A stretch of 42,636 nt of DNA from Acidobacteriota bacterium (GTDB lineage Bacteria; Acidobacteriota; UBA6911), in contig QHZE01000418.1 of assembly GCA_003225335.1 (NCBI GenBank), forward strand, positions 14,787 to 57,422. The letters run 5' to 3'. Below the pieces are notes generated by a model. It made no database searches. It worked only from the letters and a program-made list of their open reading frames with translations, and had not been told where the DNA came from. A program made the position numbers and the translations under genes. Positions 8,221-19,459 of this stretch are shown here, piece after piece (the first letter of the stretch is position 1; each line of letters begins with the position of its first letter).

Positions 8221-9738
8221 TCACCTGCTCTTCAGGCTCGACAGGACGCGTTCCTGAATGATCCTCGCTTTTTGTTTGATCTTCCCCTCGTCCAATGTCA
8301 AAACGACGCCGTCCAGCATTGCGATCTTTCCGTTGATCACGCTCAGCCTGACGTCCGCGCCTTTCAAAGCATAGACCAGATGAGAATACACATTGTACAT
8401 GGGCACTGCGTGAGCAGGCTCTGTGGAAATGGTTATAAGGTCCGCTTTCTTTCCCGTTTCCAGCGAGCCGATTTCCTTGTGGAGGCCAAGGACCCTGGCT
8501 CCTCCGAGTGTAGCCAGCTCGACGACCTTCTCCGCGGGCAGGGCCGCCGGATTTCCGGAAACGAGTTTTTGAAGCCTGGCCGCGGTGGACATGGCTTCAA
8601 ACATGTCAAGGTCGTTGTTGCTCGCGGCTCCATCCGTTCCCAGTCCCACGGGAATCCCAAGGGCGAGCATCCGCAGGACCGGCGCGCTACCCGATGCCAG
8701 CTTCATGTTGCTCTCGGGATTATGCGTGACGCCTAAACCGCGGCGCCGGATGATGCCCAGGTCCTGCTCTGTCAGCCAGACCCCATGATTGAAAATGACA
8801 TTAGGACCCAGGACGCCAAGCTTCTCCAACCATTGAGTAGAGGTCGTCTTGTATTTAGCCTTGATCTGCCGAACCTCATCGCGCGTTTCGGACACGTGGA
8901 TGATCATCGGCACGCCGTATTTGTCCGCAAGTCCTTTGCAAGCCCTGAGCGTTTCGGGAGAGTTAGTATATGGGGCGTGTGGGGCCACCGCGGGAACTAT
9001 CAAGGAGCTGCCTCTCCAGCGTTGGATGAATCGCTCCGTGTACTTCAGAGCCTCCTCGGGGTTCCTGCTGTCCGGTGATGGGAACCCAAGAATCGTCTGG
9101 CCGAGAACCCCTCTTACGCCCGCCTGATTCGTAGTTTCGGCGACCTTGTCCTCAAAATAATACATGTCCGCATAGGTGGTGGTTCCCGAACGGATCATCT
9201 CCAGGCAGGCCAAGTCCGTTCCTGCCTGCACAAACTCAGGTGAAACGTTCCTGGCCTCGGCAGGAAAAATGAACTTCTCCAGCCAATCCATCAGAGCCAT
9301 ATCATCGGCGATGCCGCGAAAAAGAACCATCGGGGCATGGTTATGCGTGTTGACCAGTCCCGGCAAGACGATCTGATTTGCGGCAGAGATCTCCTGGGCC
9401 GCCTGGAATCTCCCTGCCAACTCCGAAGCAGGACCCACCGCAATGATGCGGTCTCCTCGGATGGCCACCATGCCCTTATCGATAATCCGCCGGGACGAGT
9501 CCATGGTGACTACGGTCCCTCCTGAAATCAGAATGTCAGCCCGCTCTTGTGTTTGTGCGGGCGTCGGGCCAGCGACCAACGCACAGAAAGGCAAAGTCAA
9601 CCACGAAGACACCAAGACCCGAAGAAACACGAAGCGTTTTAGATTTAGATCGATGGCAGATTCCCTCGCCGCAACCAAGAACTTGGTGATTCTTTGTGTC
9701 TTCGCGGCTTGATCGTAACGGCTCCGCCCGGCAGACAC
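8221..9738 (-). CDS. Amidohydrolase, MTA/SAH (adenosine-type) deaminase family, with repeat-derived N-terminus
   Basis: 505 aa metal-dependent deaminase of the TrzA/MtaD group. From residue ~67 it has the family's ADILISGGTVVTMD start, the metal motif H132xH134 in NTHNHAPM, IIHVSETRDE, FNHGVW and GLGTDGAASNND. Members deaminate adenosine derivatives such as 5'-methylthioadenosine or S-adenosylhomocysteine; the neighbours (pnp, cdd, deoA, deoB) favour a nucleoside substrate. The GTG at 9738 is four bases after the cdd stop, with GGAAGG nine bases before it, so coupling to cdd is likely. The first ~66 residues are unusual: they are encoded by a dispersed hairpin repeat and include a hydrophobic run (VFLRVLVSSWLTLPFCALVAG) that could export the enzyme. 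A later start cannot be excluded. Confidence 0.85.
   Translation of the reverse strand: MSAGRSRYDQAAKTQRITKFLVAARESAIDLNLKRFVFLRVLVSSWLTLPFCALVAGPTPAQTQERADILISGGTVVTMDSSRRIIDKGMVAIRGDRIIAVGPASELAGRFQAAQEISAANQIVLPGLVNTHNHAPMVLFRGIADDMALMDWLEKFIFPAEARNVSPEFVQAGTDLACLEMIRSGTTTYADMYYFEDKVAETTNQAGVRGVLGQTILGFPSPDSRNPEEALKYTERFIQRWRGSSLIVPAVAPHAPYTNSPETLRACKGLADKYGVPMIIHVSETRDEVRQIKAKYKTTSTQWLEKLGVLGPNVIFNHGVWLTEQDLGIIRRRGLGVTHNPESNMKLASGSAPVLRMLALGIPVGLGTDGAASNNDLDMFEAMSTAARLQKLVSGNPAALPAEKVVELATLGGARVLGLHKEIGSLETGKKADLITISTEPAHAVPMYNVYSHLVYALKGADVRLSVINGKIAMLDGVVLTLDEGKIKQKARIIQERVLSSLKSR
9598..9714. repeat. Hairpin repeat lying inside the 5' end of the deaminase gene
   Basis: The arms are 9598-9640 (CACGAAGACACCAAGACCCG) and about 9680-9713 (TTGGTGATTCTTTGTGTCTT). 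Both arms match the repeat class at 656, 6871 and 30655. The repeat is within the open reading frame and is translated if the GTG at 9738 is the start. Confidence 0.65.
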
Positions 9739-9742
9739 GCCT

Positions 9743-10141
9743 TTATTCCTTCCCGAGGAAGCGGCTGTCGAAGGGGAAGGGCAAGAGTTCGCGCATCCGA
9801 TATCTGGCTCGCCCCCCCTTAAGATTCGCGAGGACGACCTCGATGTCGCCGCAGTACTCCCAGATAATCTGGCGGCAGGCGCCGCACGGCGGTGTCAGGT
9901 CTTCGGTATCCGCCACAACTACCAGGCGGCGAAAGTCAGACTCCCCTTCCGAAAGCGCTTTCCAGATGGCCACGCGTTCGGCGCAAACGGTAAGGCCGTA
10001 CGTGGAGTTTTCGACATTGCAACCGCTGTAGAGTTTTCCCTTTCGGGTCTCGACCGCCGCCCCCACCTTGAAGCCGGAGTGCGCCGCGCGGGCATGGTCT
10101 CGCGCACATTTGGCTGCGCGCACCAGATCCTCTGCCTTCAT
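9743..10141 (-). CDS. cdd: Cytidine deaminase
   Basis: 132 aa, typical of the small tetrameric form. It deaminates cytidine and deoxycytidine to uridines. The zinc site is complete: TVCAERVA (Cys53, catalytic Glu55) and PCGACRQ (Cys86, Cys89). The substrate-binding GCNVENSTYG is at 40-49. The ATG overlaps the pnp stop as TGATG, so the two are translationally coupled. The product uridine and deoxyuridine would feed the pyrimidine phosphorylase encoded upstream. The 4-bp gap to the deaminase gene continues the operon. Confidence 0.96.
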   Translation of the reverse strand: MKAEDLVRAAKCARDHARAAHSGFKVGAAVETRKGKLYSGCNVENSTYGLTVCAERVAIWKALSEGESDFRRLVVVADTEDLTPPCGACRQIIWEYCGDIEVVLANLKGGRARYRMRELLPFPFDSRFLGKE

Positions 10142-10983
10142 CAGCCATTCCCCTCTGCCCGCGCAAGAAAGGCCAGAGCCGGGATAATGCTCCGCAGAAG
10201 CGACATAAACTGTTCCTTCACCCGTTCTGTGGTGTCCATCACTTCCTGGTGGGTCAGCTTCTGGGGGAGAATACCTGCCGCCATGTTCGTTATGCAGGAG
10301 ATTCCAAATACGGGGATACCCATATGGTTTGCTGCTATGACCTCCGGGACCGTGGACATCCCCACGGCATCCGCGCCGAGCGCGCGCATCATCCGGATCT
10401 CCGAAGGTGTTTCATAACTCGGCCCCGTCAGACCCATGTATATCCCCTGGCGCAAGAAGAGACCCTTCTGTTCCGCAACGCGGAGAGCGACCTCCCTCAT
10501 AGCGCGGCTGTACGCGTCGCTCATATCGGGAAAGCGCTCGCCAAGCTCGTCGATATTGGGCCCTATGAGCGGGTTCGTGCCCATCATGTTGACATGGTCC
10601 GTGATTACCATCAGATCGCCCGGCCGGAAGCTCAGGTTGATCCCGCCGGCCGCATTGGTCACTATGAGCTGGCGCATCCCGAGGGCGCCCAGAACCCGCA
10701 CCGGGTAGATGACCTCCGCCATCGAGTAACCCTCGTAGAAGTGGACGCGGCCCTGCATCGCAACAACGGGCACGCCTTCACCCTCGCCGAGTACGAGATT
10801 GCCGGAATGTCCGATCGCTGTGGATCGCGGAAAATGGGGCAATTCGGAATAGGGGATCACAGTGCGAGGCTGAAAAGTATCGGCGTAGGAACCAAGGCCG
10901 GAACCGAGAATCAGCCCGAGAACTGGAGTCTGGGCATGGCGTGAGCGAATGACGGCTACGGTTTCAAGGATCTCTTTGTACAT
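10141..10983 (-). CDS. Purine nucleoside phosphorylase (trimeric, PNP type I/MTAP family)
   Basis: 280 aa. It splits purine nucleosides with phosphate into base and (deoxy)ribose-1-phosphate. Signatures are GLILGSGLGSYAD near the N-terminus (phosphate site), GHSGNLV, MQGRVHFYEGY, TNAAGGIN and GPSYETPSEIRM. The last includes the Glu of the purine site. MSTVPEVIAANH and CITNMAAGI follow. The length and the GPSYET motif point to the low-molecular-mass trimeric class; punA, deoD and xapA are all used as names, so no symbol is given. No strong ribosome-binding site is visible before the ATG. It lies 155 bp downstream of the pyrimidine phosphorylase gene, with an inverted repeat in between. Confidence 0.95.
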   Translation of the reverse strand: MYKEILETVAVIRSRHAQTPVLGLILGSGLGSYADTFQPRTVIPYSELPHFPRSTAIGHSGNLVLGEGEGVPVVAMQGRVHFYEGYSMAEVIYPVRVLGALGMRQLIVTNAAGGINLSFRPGDLMVITDHVNMMGTNPLIGPNIDELGERFPDMSDAYSRAMREVALRVAEQKGLFLRQGIYMGLTGPSYETPSEIRMMRALGADAVGMSTVPEVIAANHMGIPVFGISCITNMAAGILPQKLTHQEVMDTTERVKEQFMSLLRSIIPALAFLARAEGNG

Positions 10984-10997
10984 ACAGGCATTGCTTC

Positions 10998-11117
10998 GCC
11001 ACGAATTACACGAATTTCACGACAACAGGCTCGCCGTCAAAAAAAAAGTGCGCGTGGGGACCTCCTTTCGAGGGAAAAAGATTTCAAAGAATTCGTCTAA
11101 TTCGTGAAATTCGTGGC
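10998..11117. repeat. Inverted repeat of the CCACGAATT class between deoA/pdp and pnp
   Basis: The left arm, 10998-11022 (GCCACGAATTACACGAATTT onward), pairs imperfectly with the right arm, 11092-11117 (ending GTGAAATTCGTGGC), around a 69-base loop. The same arm sequence appears at 2721-2738. It occupies most of the 155-bp gap in the salvage cluster. Confidence 0.7.
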
Positions 11118-11138
11118 AAGTCTTTCTCCGTGGGTCCT

Positions 11139-12443
11139 CTATCCAATGACCTTCTTGATAAGAGTAGGACGCTGGGGAGGCTCCGGCGACAACTTGTAGG
11201 ATTCTCTCAGGCGCTTCAAGGCTTCCTGAAAGCGCGCTTCGTCATTGTAAAAGACGGTGCATAAGGCCTCCCCGTCTTCCACGGCATCCCCGATCTTCTT
11301 GTCAACACGCATCCCCACGGCATGATCGATCTGGGAGTCAACGGTCTCCCTCCCGGCTCCGAGCATACTCATGGCCAGTCCGATCTTCTCCGTGTCCATG
11401 AATTGCACATATCCCGTCTCTGTTGCCAGGAGCGGAGACTCGTGCCGGGCCCGCGGCAACAACGAGTAATCCTCTATGACTGCCGGGTTTCCATCCTGTA
11501 GCCGAACAATCTGCTCGAATTTTGCAAGTGCTTGACCCGAGCGGATCATCTTGCGAAACAGTTCGCGCCCTTGCTCGAGGTTCTCGACCGCACCTCCGAG
11601 AACAAAGCAATGCGCCGACAGTTCTTCGGAAAGCGCCACAACATCTCGGGACCCCCGGCCTTTCAAGACCTCGATGCATTCGACAACCTCCAGGGAGTTG
11701 CCGACCAATTCGCCCAGCGGCTGGTTCATATCCGTGATCAAGGCGGCCAATTTCTTGCCGCAGCTCTGGCCGATTCCAACCATGGCACGTGCCAATTCTT
11801 CCGCCTCCTGTTGCCCTTTCATAAAAGCCCCGCTGCCGGTCTTGACGTCCAGAACCAGAGCGTCAATTCCTTCCGCGAGCTTTTTGCTCATGATGCTTGC
11901 CGCTATCAGGGGCTGGCAGTCAACGGTCCCGGTCACGTCACGCAAAGCGTAAAGCTTTCTATCGGCAGGCGCCAACCTGTCGGTCTGGCCGATCAAAGCC
12001 ACGTTTGCCCTGGCCAGCGTCTCCTTGAATTTTTCGCTGGTGAGCCGAACGTTAAAACCTGGAATGGATTCGAGCTTGTCCAGCGTTCCACCCGTATGGG
12101 CCAAACCCCGGCCGGCAATCATGGGCACAATGAGCCCGGCGGCGGCAACCGACGGGGCGACGATGAGAGACGTCTTGTCGCCGACGCCGCCCGTGGAGTG
12201 CTTGTCCACCTTCACTCCGGCGAGAAATCCCAGATCCAGAACCTCCCCGGAGCGCATCATCTCCTCGGTCATTGACGCCATTTCCCCCTGACTCATACCG
12301 CGAAACGTTACGGCCATGAGAAAGGCAGACATTTGATAGTCCGGGATGGTCGTGGCGCAATACCCGCGTATCAGAAAGAGCATCTCCTCGCGAGAAAGCT
12401 CCCCGCCCTGTCGCTTTTTACGGATGATGTCGACCGCGCGCAT
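11139..12443 (-). CDS. deoA: Pyrimidine-nucleoside / thymidine phosphorylase
   Basis: 434 aa, matching the length of bacterial pyrimidine nucleoside phosphorylases (also named pdp or pyn). It phosphorolyses thymidine, deoxyuridine and probably uridine. The phosphate loop KHSTGGVGDK is at 81-90, followed by MIAGRGLAHTGGTLDKLESI, which contains the family signature. ALRDVTGTVDC and SIMSKKLAEG form the substrate and lid region. The C-terminal alpha/beta domain runs through DHAVGMRVDKKIGDAVEDG. The ATG at 12443 gives the normal MRAVDIIRKKR start; the upstream extension MAPDSFF is not family-like. It opens the nucleoside-salvage cluster on the minus strand. Confidence 0.95.
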   Translation of the reverse strand: MRAVDIIRKKRQGGELSREEMLFLIRGYCATTIPDYQMSAFLMAVTFRGMSQGEMASMTEEMMRSGEVLDLGFLAGVKVDKHSTGGVGDKTSLIVAPSVAAAGLIVPMIAGRGLAHTGGTLDKLESIPGFNVRLTSEKFKETLARANVALIGQTDRLAPADRKLYALRDVTGTVDCQPLIAASIMSKKLAEGIDALVLDVKTGSGAFMKGQQEAEELARAMVGIGQSCGKKLAALITDMNQPLGELVGNSLEVVECIEVLKGRGSRDVVALSEELSAHCFVLGGAVENLEQGRELFRKMIRSGQALAKFEQIVRLQDGNPAVIEDYSLLPRARHESPLLATETGYVQFMDTEKIGLAMSMLGAGRETVDSQIDHAVGMRVDKKIGDAVEDGEALCTVFYNDEARFQEALKRLRESYKLSPEPPQRPTLIKKVIG

Positions 12444-12565
12444 AGAGGTCCGGAAATAAAAAAAGCTATCGGGCGCCATCAGACGAATCGGGCTGGCCCG
12501 CGCGATTCGCCTGCGACGCTGATAGCTTTGGATGAATCTCAGAAGCCCTCTCTTTTTTGAGAGTT

Positions 12566-12766
12566 CTACGGGCTGCGGAAGCTACGCATTTTCTTCCGCA
12601 GGCGTTTTCGCGCCAGGGCCTGTTTAATACGCCGCTTTTCTCCGGGCTTCAGATAGAAAGAGTGCTTCTTCGCATCTTTAATAATGTCTTCCTGCTGAAC
12701 CTTGCGCTTGAAGCGCCGCAGAGCGCTTTCCAAAGACTCGCCGTCGTTAATGATGACTTCCGCCAA
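12566..12766 (-). CDS. rpsU: 30S ribosomal protein S21
   Basis: 66 aa basic protein of the small subunit, needed for translation initiation. The sequence AEVIINDGESLESALRRFKR and the Arg/Lys-rich tail RRIKQALARKRLRKKMRS are typical. The start is the TTG at 12766, because AGGAGGT lies seven bases upstream. The longer frame would start at a GTG inside that ribosome-binding site, giving an untypical MFC prefix. A small CTCTC/GAGAG hairpin follows the stop. It sits upstream of deoA, 122 bp away. Confidence 0.95.
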   Translation of the reverse strand: MAEVIINDGESLESALRRFKRKVQQEDIIKDAKKHSFYLKPGEKRRIKQALARKRLRKKMRSFRSP

Positions 12767-12901
12767 GCAAAACACCTCCTTGTAGGCAAGATAATAGCGG
12801 CCGCCAAAATACCTTCTCCTCCATCTCCTGTCAAGGGTGTTTGAGAGCTATCACGAGCCTGACGGGTCGCGGGAAGCCCAGCTCGAGAAGAATTCAAGCA
12901 C

Positions 12902-12998
12902 TTTATTCACCACGGAGACACGGAGTTCAAGGAGATGCACGGAGAACCCTGATGTCTCTGTGAAATCTCCGCGCCCTCCGTGTCTCCGTGGTCAAACA
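12902..12998. repeat. Hairpin dispersed repeat (CACCACGGAGACACGGAG type)
   Basis: The left arm at about 12907 reads TTCACCACGGAGACACGGAG. The right arm near 12974 reads CCTCCGTGTCTCCGTGGTC. It lies in the spacer between the TPR gene and rpsU. Close copies lie at 36896 and 41858. Confidence 0.75.
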
Positions 12999-13063
12999 GG
13001 ACCTCTTGCCGCTGCAGGTTGTCTGAATCGCAGCACCATGGAGGAAACTGCGCGTTCGAATAG

Positions 13064-13882
13064 CTAGTGGGACGAGTGTGGTTCCCAGATCAGGACTTGT
13101 CCCGAGCCGATCTGCTCCCGTTTTGAGCTCAGCCGCGCGACCTCCGCCTGAATCCTGCGCTCATTCTCTCGTGTCGGGTCCAACCTGCGTACCGTTTCTA
13201 TCGCCCGGTCAAAATCGTAGAGAGCCTCGTAGGTTTCCATGAGGTTCAGCAGGGCCCTCCGCCTGCACTCGACACAGGGAGACACCGTTACTTTTTGAAA
13301 AGGCTCAAGAGCATCCTGATACCGCTTTCGAATCTGGTAAATGTTGCCGATTTTCAAACGCGCCTGATCCGCGGTGTGGCCTCCCGTCCCTTGTTCCTCG
13401 ACACGGCGCAACTCCCGCAAGGCCCGGTCGTAATCGCCCAGCTTGAAATACGCGTTGGCCATCTGCATCCGGATCTCGGCGCTGTTGTCCAGACCTTTCC
13501 ACGCAAGAATCTTCTCGTACTCGCAGACCGCCTGCGTCAGGTCCCCGATCTCGTTTGCGTGAATCTCGGCCAGTTTTTCGCGAGCCTTAAATTCGTCGGG
13601 CGTCCCAGGGCGCTCAGCAGCCAGCTTTTGATACATTTCAATGGCCTTGCCGAGCTGCCGCAGGTTCAGGTAGTAAATATTTCCCAGATTCATCAGGGCT
13701 TGCGCGCCATACCTTCCACTCGGATCGCGATCGTGCAGCAAAAGATTGAGGCGGACGGCGTCTTCGTAATCTCCCTCTCTCCACCTTGCTTCAGCCTGCT
13801 CCAAGAGTTGCCGCGAGTCTGCGTTGCACCCCCACAGCAGGGCGAACAGAGCCAGCAAGGTCCACAGAGCAAAGCGCTCCAT
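13064..13882 (-). CDS. TPR-repeat lipoprotein
   Basis: 272 aa. It begins with a lipoprotein-type signal peptide (ALWTLLALFALLWGC), with Cys19 as the likely lipidated residue; Trp at the -2 position is unusual. The rest is a series of helical tetratricopeptide-like pairs, for example QALMNLGNIYYLNLRQLGKA, IRMQMANAYFKLGDYDRALR and ARLKIGNIYQIRKRYQDALE. This is a protein-binding scaffold fold. It is probably anchored in a membrane facing the periplasm; the partner is unknown. The ATG lies two bases after the gyrA stop, so it is probably co-translated with gyrA, but nothing links it functionally to gyrase. Confidence 0.82.
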   Translation of the reverse strand: MERFALWTLLALFALLWGCNADSRQLLEQAEARWREGDYEDAVRLNLLLHDRDPSGRYGAQALMNLGNIYYLNLRQLGKAIEMYQKLAAERPGTPDEFKAREKLAEIHANEIGDLTQAVCEYEKILAWKGLDNSAEIRMQMANAYFKLGDYDRALRELRRVEEQGTGGHTADQARLKIGNIYQIRKRYQDALEPFQKVTVSPCVECRRRALLNLMETYEALYDFDRAIETVRRLDPTRENERRIQAEVARLSSKREQIGSGQVLIWEPHSSH

Positions 13883-13884
13883 GC

Positions 13885-16335
13885 TTACTCGCCTCCCTGA
13901 TTCTCGCCTTCCACCTCTGCTGCCACGACTGCCACGCTTACCACTTTGTCCCCTTCTTCCAATTCAATGCATTTCACGCCTACAGCCGCCCTGCTCTGGG
14001 TCTGCCGGATGTCTTCGGCGTTGAGCTGGATCAACTTCCCGTGCTCGGTGACGAGCATGACTGATGAATCGTCGCGGACGTGGCGCGTGCTGACGACGTC
14101 GCCGTTGCGCTCCCCAACCCGGATGTTGATGACCCCTGAGCCGCCACGATGGTGCCTCGGGTACTCGTCGATTCCGGTCCGCTTGCCGAAACCCTTTTCG
14201 GTGACGCTGAGGAACTGCCCTTCACCGCTGCAGACAGCCATCCCGACGACAACGTCGCCCTCCTGCAGCCGGATCCCGATGACCCCCTGCGTGGTGCGCC
14301 CTTTGTCGCGCACGTCCGACTCCGCGAAACGCATCGCCTTTCCCTTGCGCGTCACCAGCAGCACATCGTAGGAGCCGTCGGTGAGCTGGCAGCCGATCAC
14401 CTCGTCTTCTTGCGCGACAGTGATGGCGATGAGCCCCGGGCTCCGGATGTTGGAGTACTCGGCCAGGGCGGTCTTTTTCACGATCCCGTTGCGGGTCCCT
14501 ATCAGGACGAACTTGTCGGGCTCGAAGTCCTTGATGGAGAGGATGTCGGCGATCGTCTCGTCCTGGCGCATATTGACCAGGTTGACGATCGCCTTCCCCT
14601 TGCCGGCGGTCCCGACGTCGGGGATCTCGTGAACCTTCAGCAGGTAAACCTGGCCGCGATTCGTGAAGATGAGAAGGTAACTATGCGTCGACGCCACGAA
14701 GACGTGGTCGATGAAATCCTCTTCGCGCGTGGTCATCCCAATCCGGCCCTTTCCTCCGCGTCCCTGCGACCGGTACAAGGAGGCGTTGGTGCGCTTGATA
14801 TATCCCGAGTGCGTTACTGTAATGACCACATCCTCTTCGGCGATCAGGTCCTCCAGTGTGATCTCGACTTCCTCATCAACGATTTCGGTCCGGCGCGCAT
14901 CCCCATAATTCTTTTGAATTTCCTGCAACTCATCGACGATGACCCCTTTGAGGGCTTTTTCGCTGGCAAGGATCTCCTTGAGGCGGGCGATCAACTTCAA
15001 GGTTTCTTCGTATTCGCTGACAATTTTCTCGCGCTCCAGGCCAGTCAGGCGCTGCAAGCGCATTTCCAGGATGGCCTGGGCCTGGGCTTCGCTGAACTGA
15101 AACTGCGTGATGAGTCCCTCCCTCGCCACGGCAGGTTCCTTGGAAGCCCGGATCAGAGCGATGATGGCGTCCAGCATGTCCAGAGCTCGCTTCAGCCCTT
15201 CCAGGATGTGGGCCCGCGCTTCCGCCTTCTTCAGGTCGAACAGGGTTCTCTTGCGAACAACCTCCTTCCTGTGGTCAATAAAGCACTCGATGGCCTCCTT
15301 CAGCGAAAGGACTCGAGGCTGGTTATTGACAATTGTCAGAAGGATGATGCCGAAGCTCGTTTGCATCGGCGTCAACTTGTACAGGTTGTTCATTACCACC
15401 TGTGCCGGTTCCTCTTTCTTGAGTTCGATGAAGATACGCATGCCTTCGCGGTCCGACTCGTCTCTGATATCGGAGATGCCATCGAGCCTCTTGTCCCGCA
15501 CAAGCTCCGCAATGCGTTCGATGAGTTTCGCCTTGTTGACCTGGAAAGGGATCTCCGTCACCACGATGGCTTCGCGGTCCTTGGAGATTTTCTCGATGGC
15601 CATTCTGGCGCGCAGCGTGATGATCCCCCGCCCTGTCGCATAGGCCGATCGGATGCCGGTGCGCCCATAGATAAAACCCGCCGTCGGGAAATCGGGACCC
15701 GGAACGAGCGATAACAATTCGTCCAACGTGGTGTCGGGGTTCTCTATCAGCCGGATCGTCGCGCTTATGATCTCCGTCATGTTGTGGGGCGGCACGTTTG
15801 TTGCCATCCCCACTGCGATCCCGGAGGAACCGTTGACGAGCAGGTTGGGAAACTTTGCCGGCAGCACCAGCGGCTCCTGCAAGGAGCCGTCATAATTCGG
15901 CACGAAATCGACGGTTTCCTTCTCTATGTCGGCCAGCAACTCATCCGTCAGCCGGGCCATGCGAACCTCGGTATACCTCATGGCCGCGGGGTTGTCCCCG
16001 TCCACAGAGCCAAAGTTTCCTTGCCCGTCGATCAGCGGATAGCGGAGTGAGAAGTCCTGGACCATGCGCACGATGGTGTCGTACACCGCGTCGGGGCCGT
16101 GCGGATGGTACTTACCGATGACGTCGCCCACGATGCGAGCCGATTTCTTGTAGGGCTTGTTGTAGGTGTTGCCCAGCTCGTTCATGGCGTGCAGAACGCG
16201 CCGATGCACGGGCTTAAGCCCGTCGCGGGCATCCGGGAGCGCGCGTCCGATAATCACGCTCATCGCGTAGTCCAGATAGGACGTGCGCATCTCATCGATG
16301 AGGTTTACAGGAGTCGGTTCCAGTGCGGTAGGCAT
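13885..16335 (-). CDS. gyrA: DNA gyrase subunit A
   Basis: 816 aa. It is the DNA-cutting subunit of gyrase and introduces negative supercoils together with GyrB. The catalytic tyrosine is Tyr121 in [10 protein letters not shown]. The winged-helix and tower region starts [17 protein letters not shown]. The C-terminal wrapping domain carries the GyrA box QGRGGKG, which separates it from ParC. The quinolone-resistance region reads [13 protein letters not shown]: where E. coli has Asp82-Ser83, this protein has Pro81-Asp82; the Asp equivalent to E. coli Asp87 is kept. No strong ribosome-binding site is visible. It lies downstream of gyrB and is separated from it by an inverted-repeat element. Confidence 0.97.
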   Translation of the reverse strand: MPTALEPTPVNLIDEMRTSYLDYAMSVIIGRALPDARDGLKPVHRRVLHAMNELGNTYNKPYKKSARIVGDVIGKYHPHGPDAVYDTIVRMVQDFSLRYPLIDGQGNFGSVDGDNPAAMRYTEVRMARLTDELLADIEKETVDFVPNYDGSLQEPLVLPAKFPNLLVNGSSGIAVGMATNVPPHNMTEIISATIRLIENPDTTLDELLSLVPGPDFPTAGFIYGRTGIRSAYATGRGIITLRARMAIEKISKDREAIVVTEIPFQVNKAKLIERIAELVRDKRLDGISDIRDESDREGMRIFIELKKEEPAQVVMNNLYKLTPMQTSFGIILLTIVNNQPRVLSLKEAIECFIDHRKEVVRKRTLFDLKKAEARAHILEGLKRALDMLDAIIALIRASKEPAVAREGLITQFQFSEAQAQAILEMRLQRLTGLEREKIVSEYEETLKLIARLKEILASEKALKGVIVDELQEIQKNYGDARRTEIVDEEVEITLEDLIAEEDVVITVTHSGYIKRTNASLYRSQGRGGKGRIGMTTREEDFIDHVFVASTHSYLLIFTNRGQVYLLKVHEIPDVGTAGKGKAIVNLVNMRQDETIADILSIKDFEPDKFVLIGTRNGIVKKTALAEYSNIRSPGLIAITVAQEDEVIGCQLTDGSYDVLLVTRKGKAMRFAESDVRDKGRTTQGVIGIRLQEGDVVVGMAVCSGEGQFLSVTEKGFGKRTGIDEYPRHHRGGSGVINIRVGERNGDVVSTRHVRDDSSVMLVTEHGKLIQLNAEDIRQTQSRAAVGVKCIELEEGDKVVSVAVVAAEVEGENQGGE

Positions 16336-16366
16336 GGCGGGAATTCAGCTCGCTTCGCTCGCTAAC

Positions 16367-16499
16367 TTTAGGGGCCCCTCATGCTTATCCGCTTGTTTCA
16401 GGTGACCACCATATTTACGATAGGGCATGGCTTCAGGAATCTAACCGCCACAACATATAGGGCCAACCTGAATTAAGCGGATAAGCATGAGGCCCCTAG
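16367..16499. repeat. Long inverted repeat between gyrB and gyrA
   Basis: The arms at 16367-16394 (core TCATGCTTATCCGCTT after AGGGGCCCC) and 16475-16499 (AAGCGGATAAGCATGAGGCC) are near-perfect complements around an ~80-base interior. The interior has no coding frame. It fills nearly the whole 167-bp gap and may be a small mobile (MITE-like) unit or an attenuating structure. Confidence 0.75.
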
Positions 16500-16502
16500 C
16501 AG

Positions 16503-19459
<2,957 letters not shown>

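Noticed and set aside
14149-15714. A 521-codon plus-strand frame opposite gyrA
   Set aside because: It is the antisense shadow of a sure gyrA reading frame; the sequence has no family likeness and reflects GC-rich codon use.
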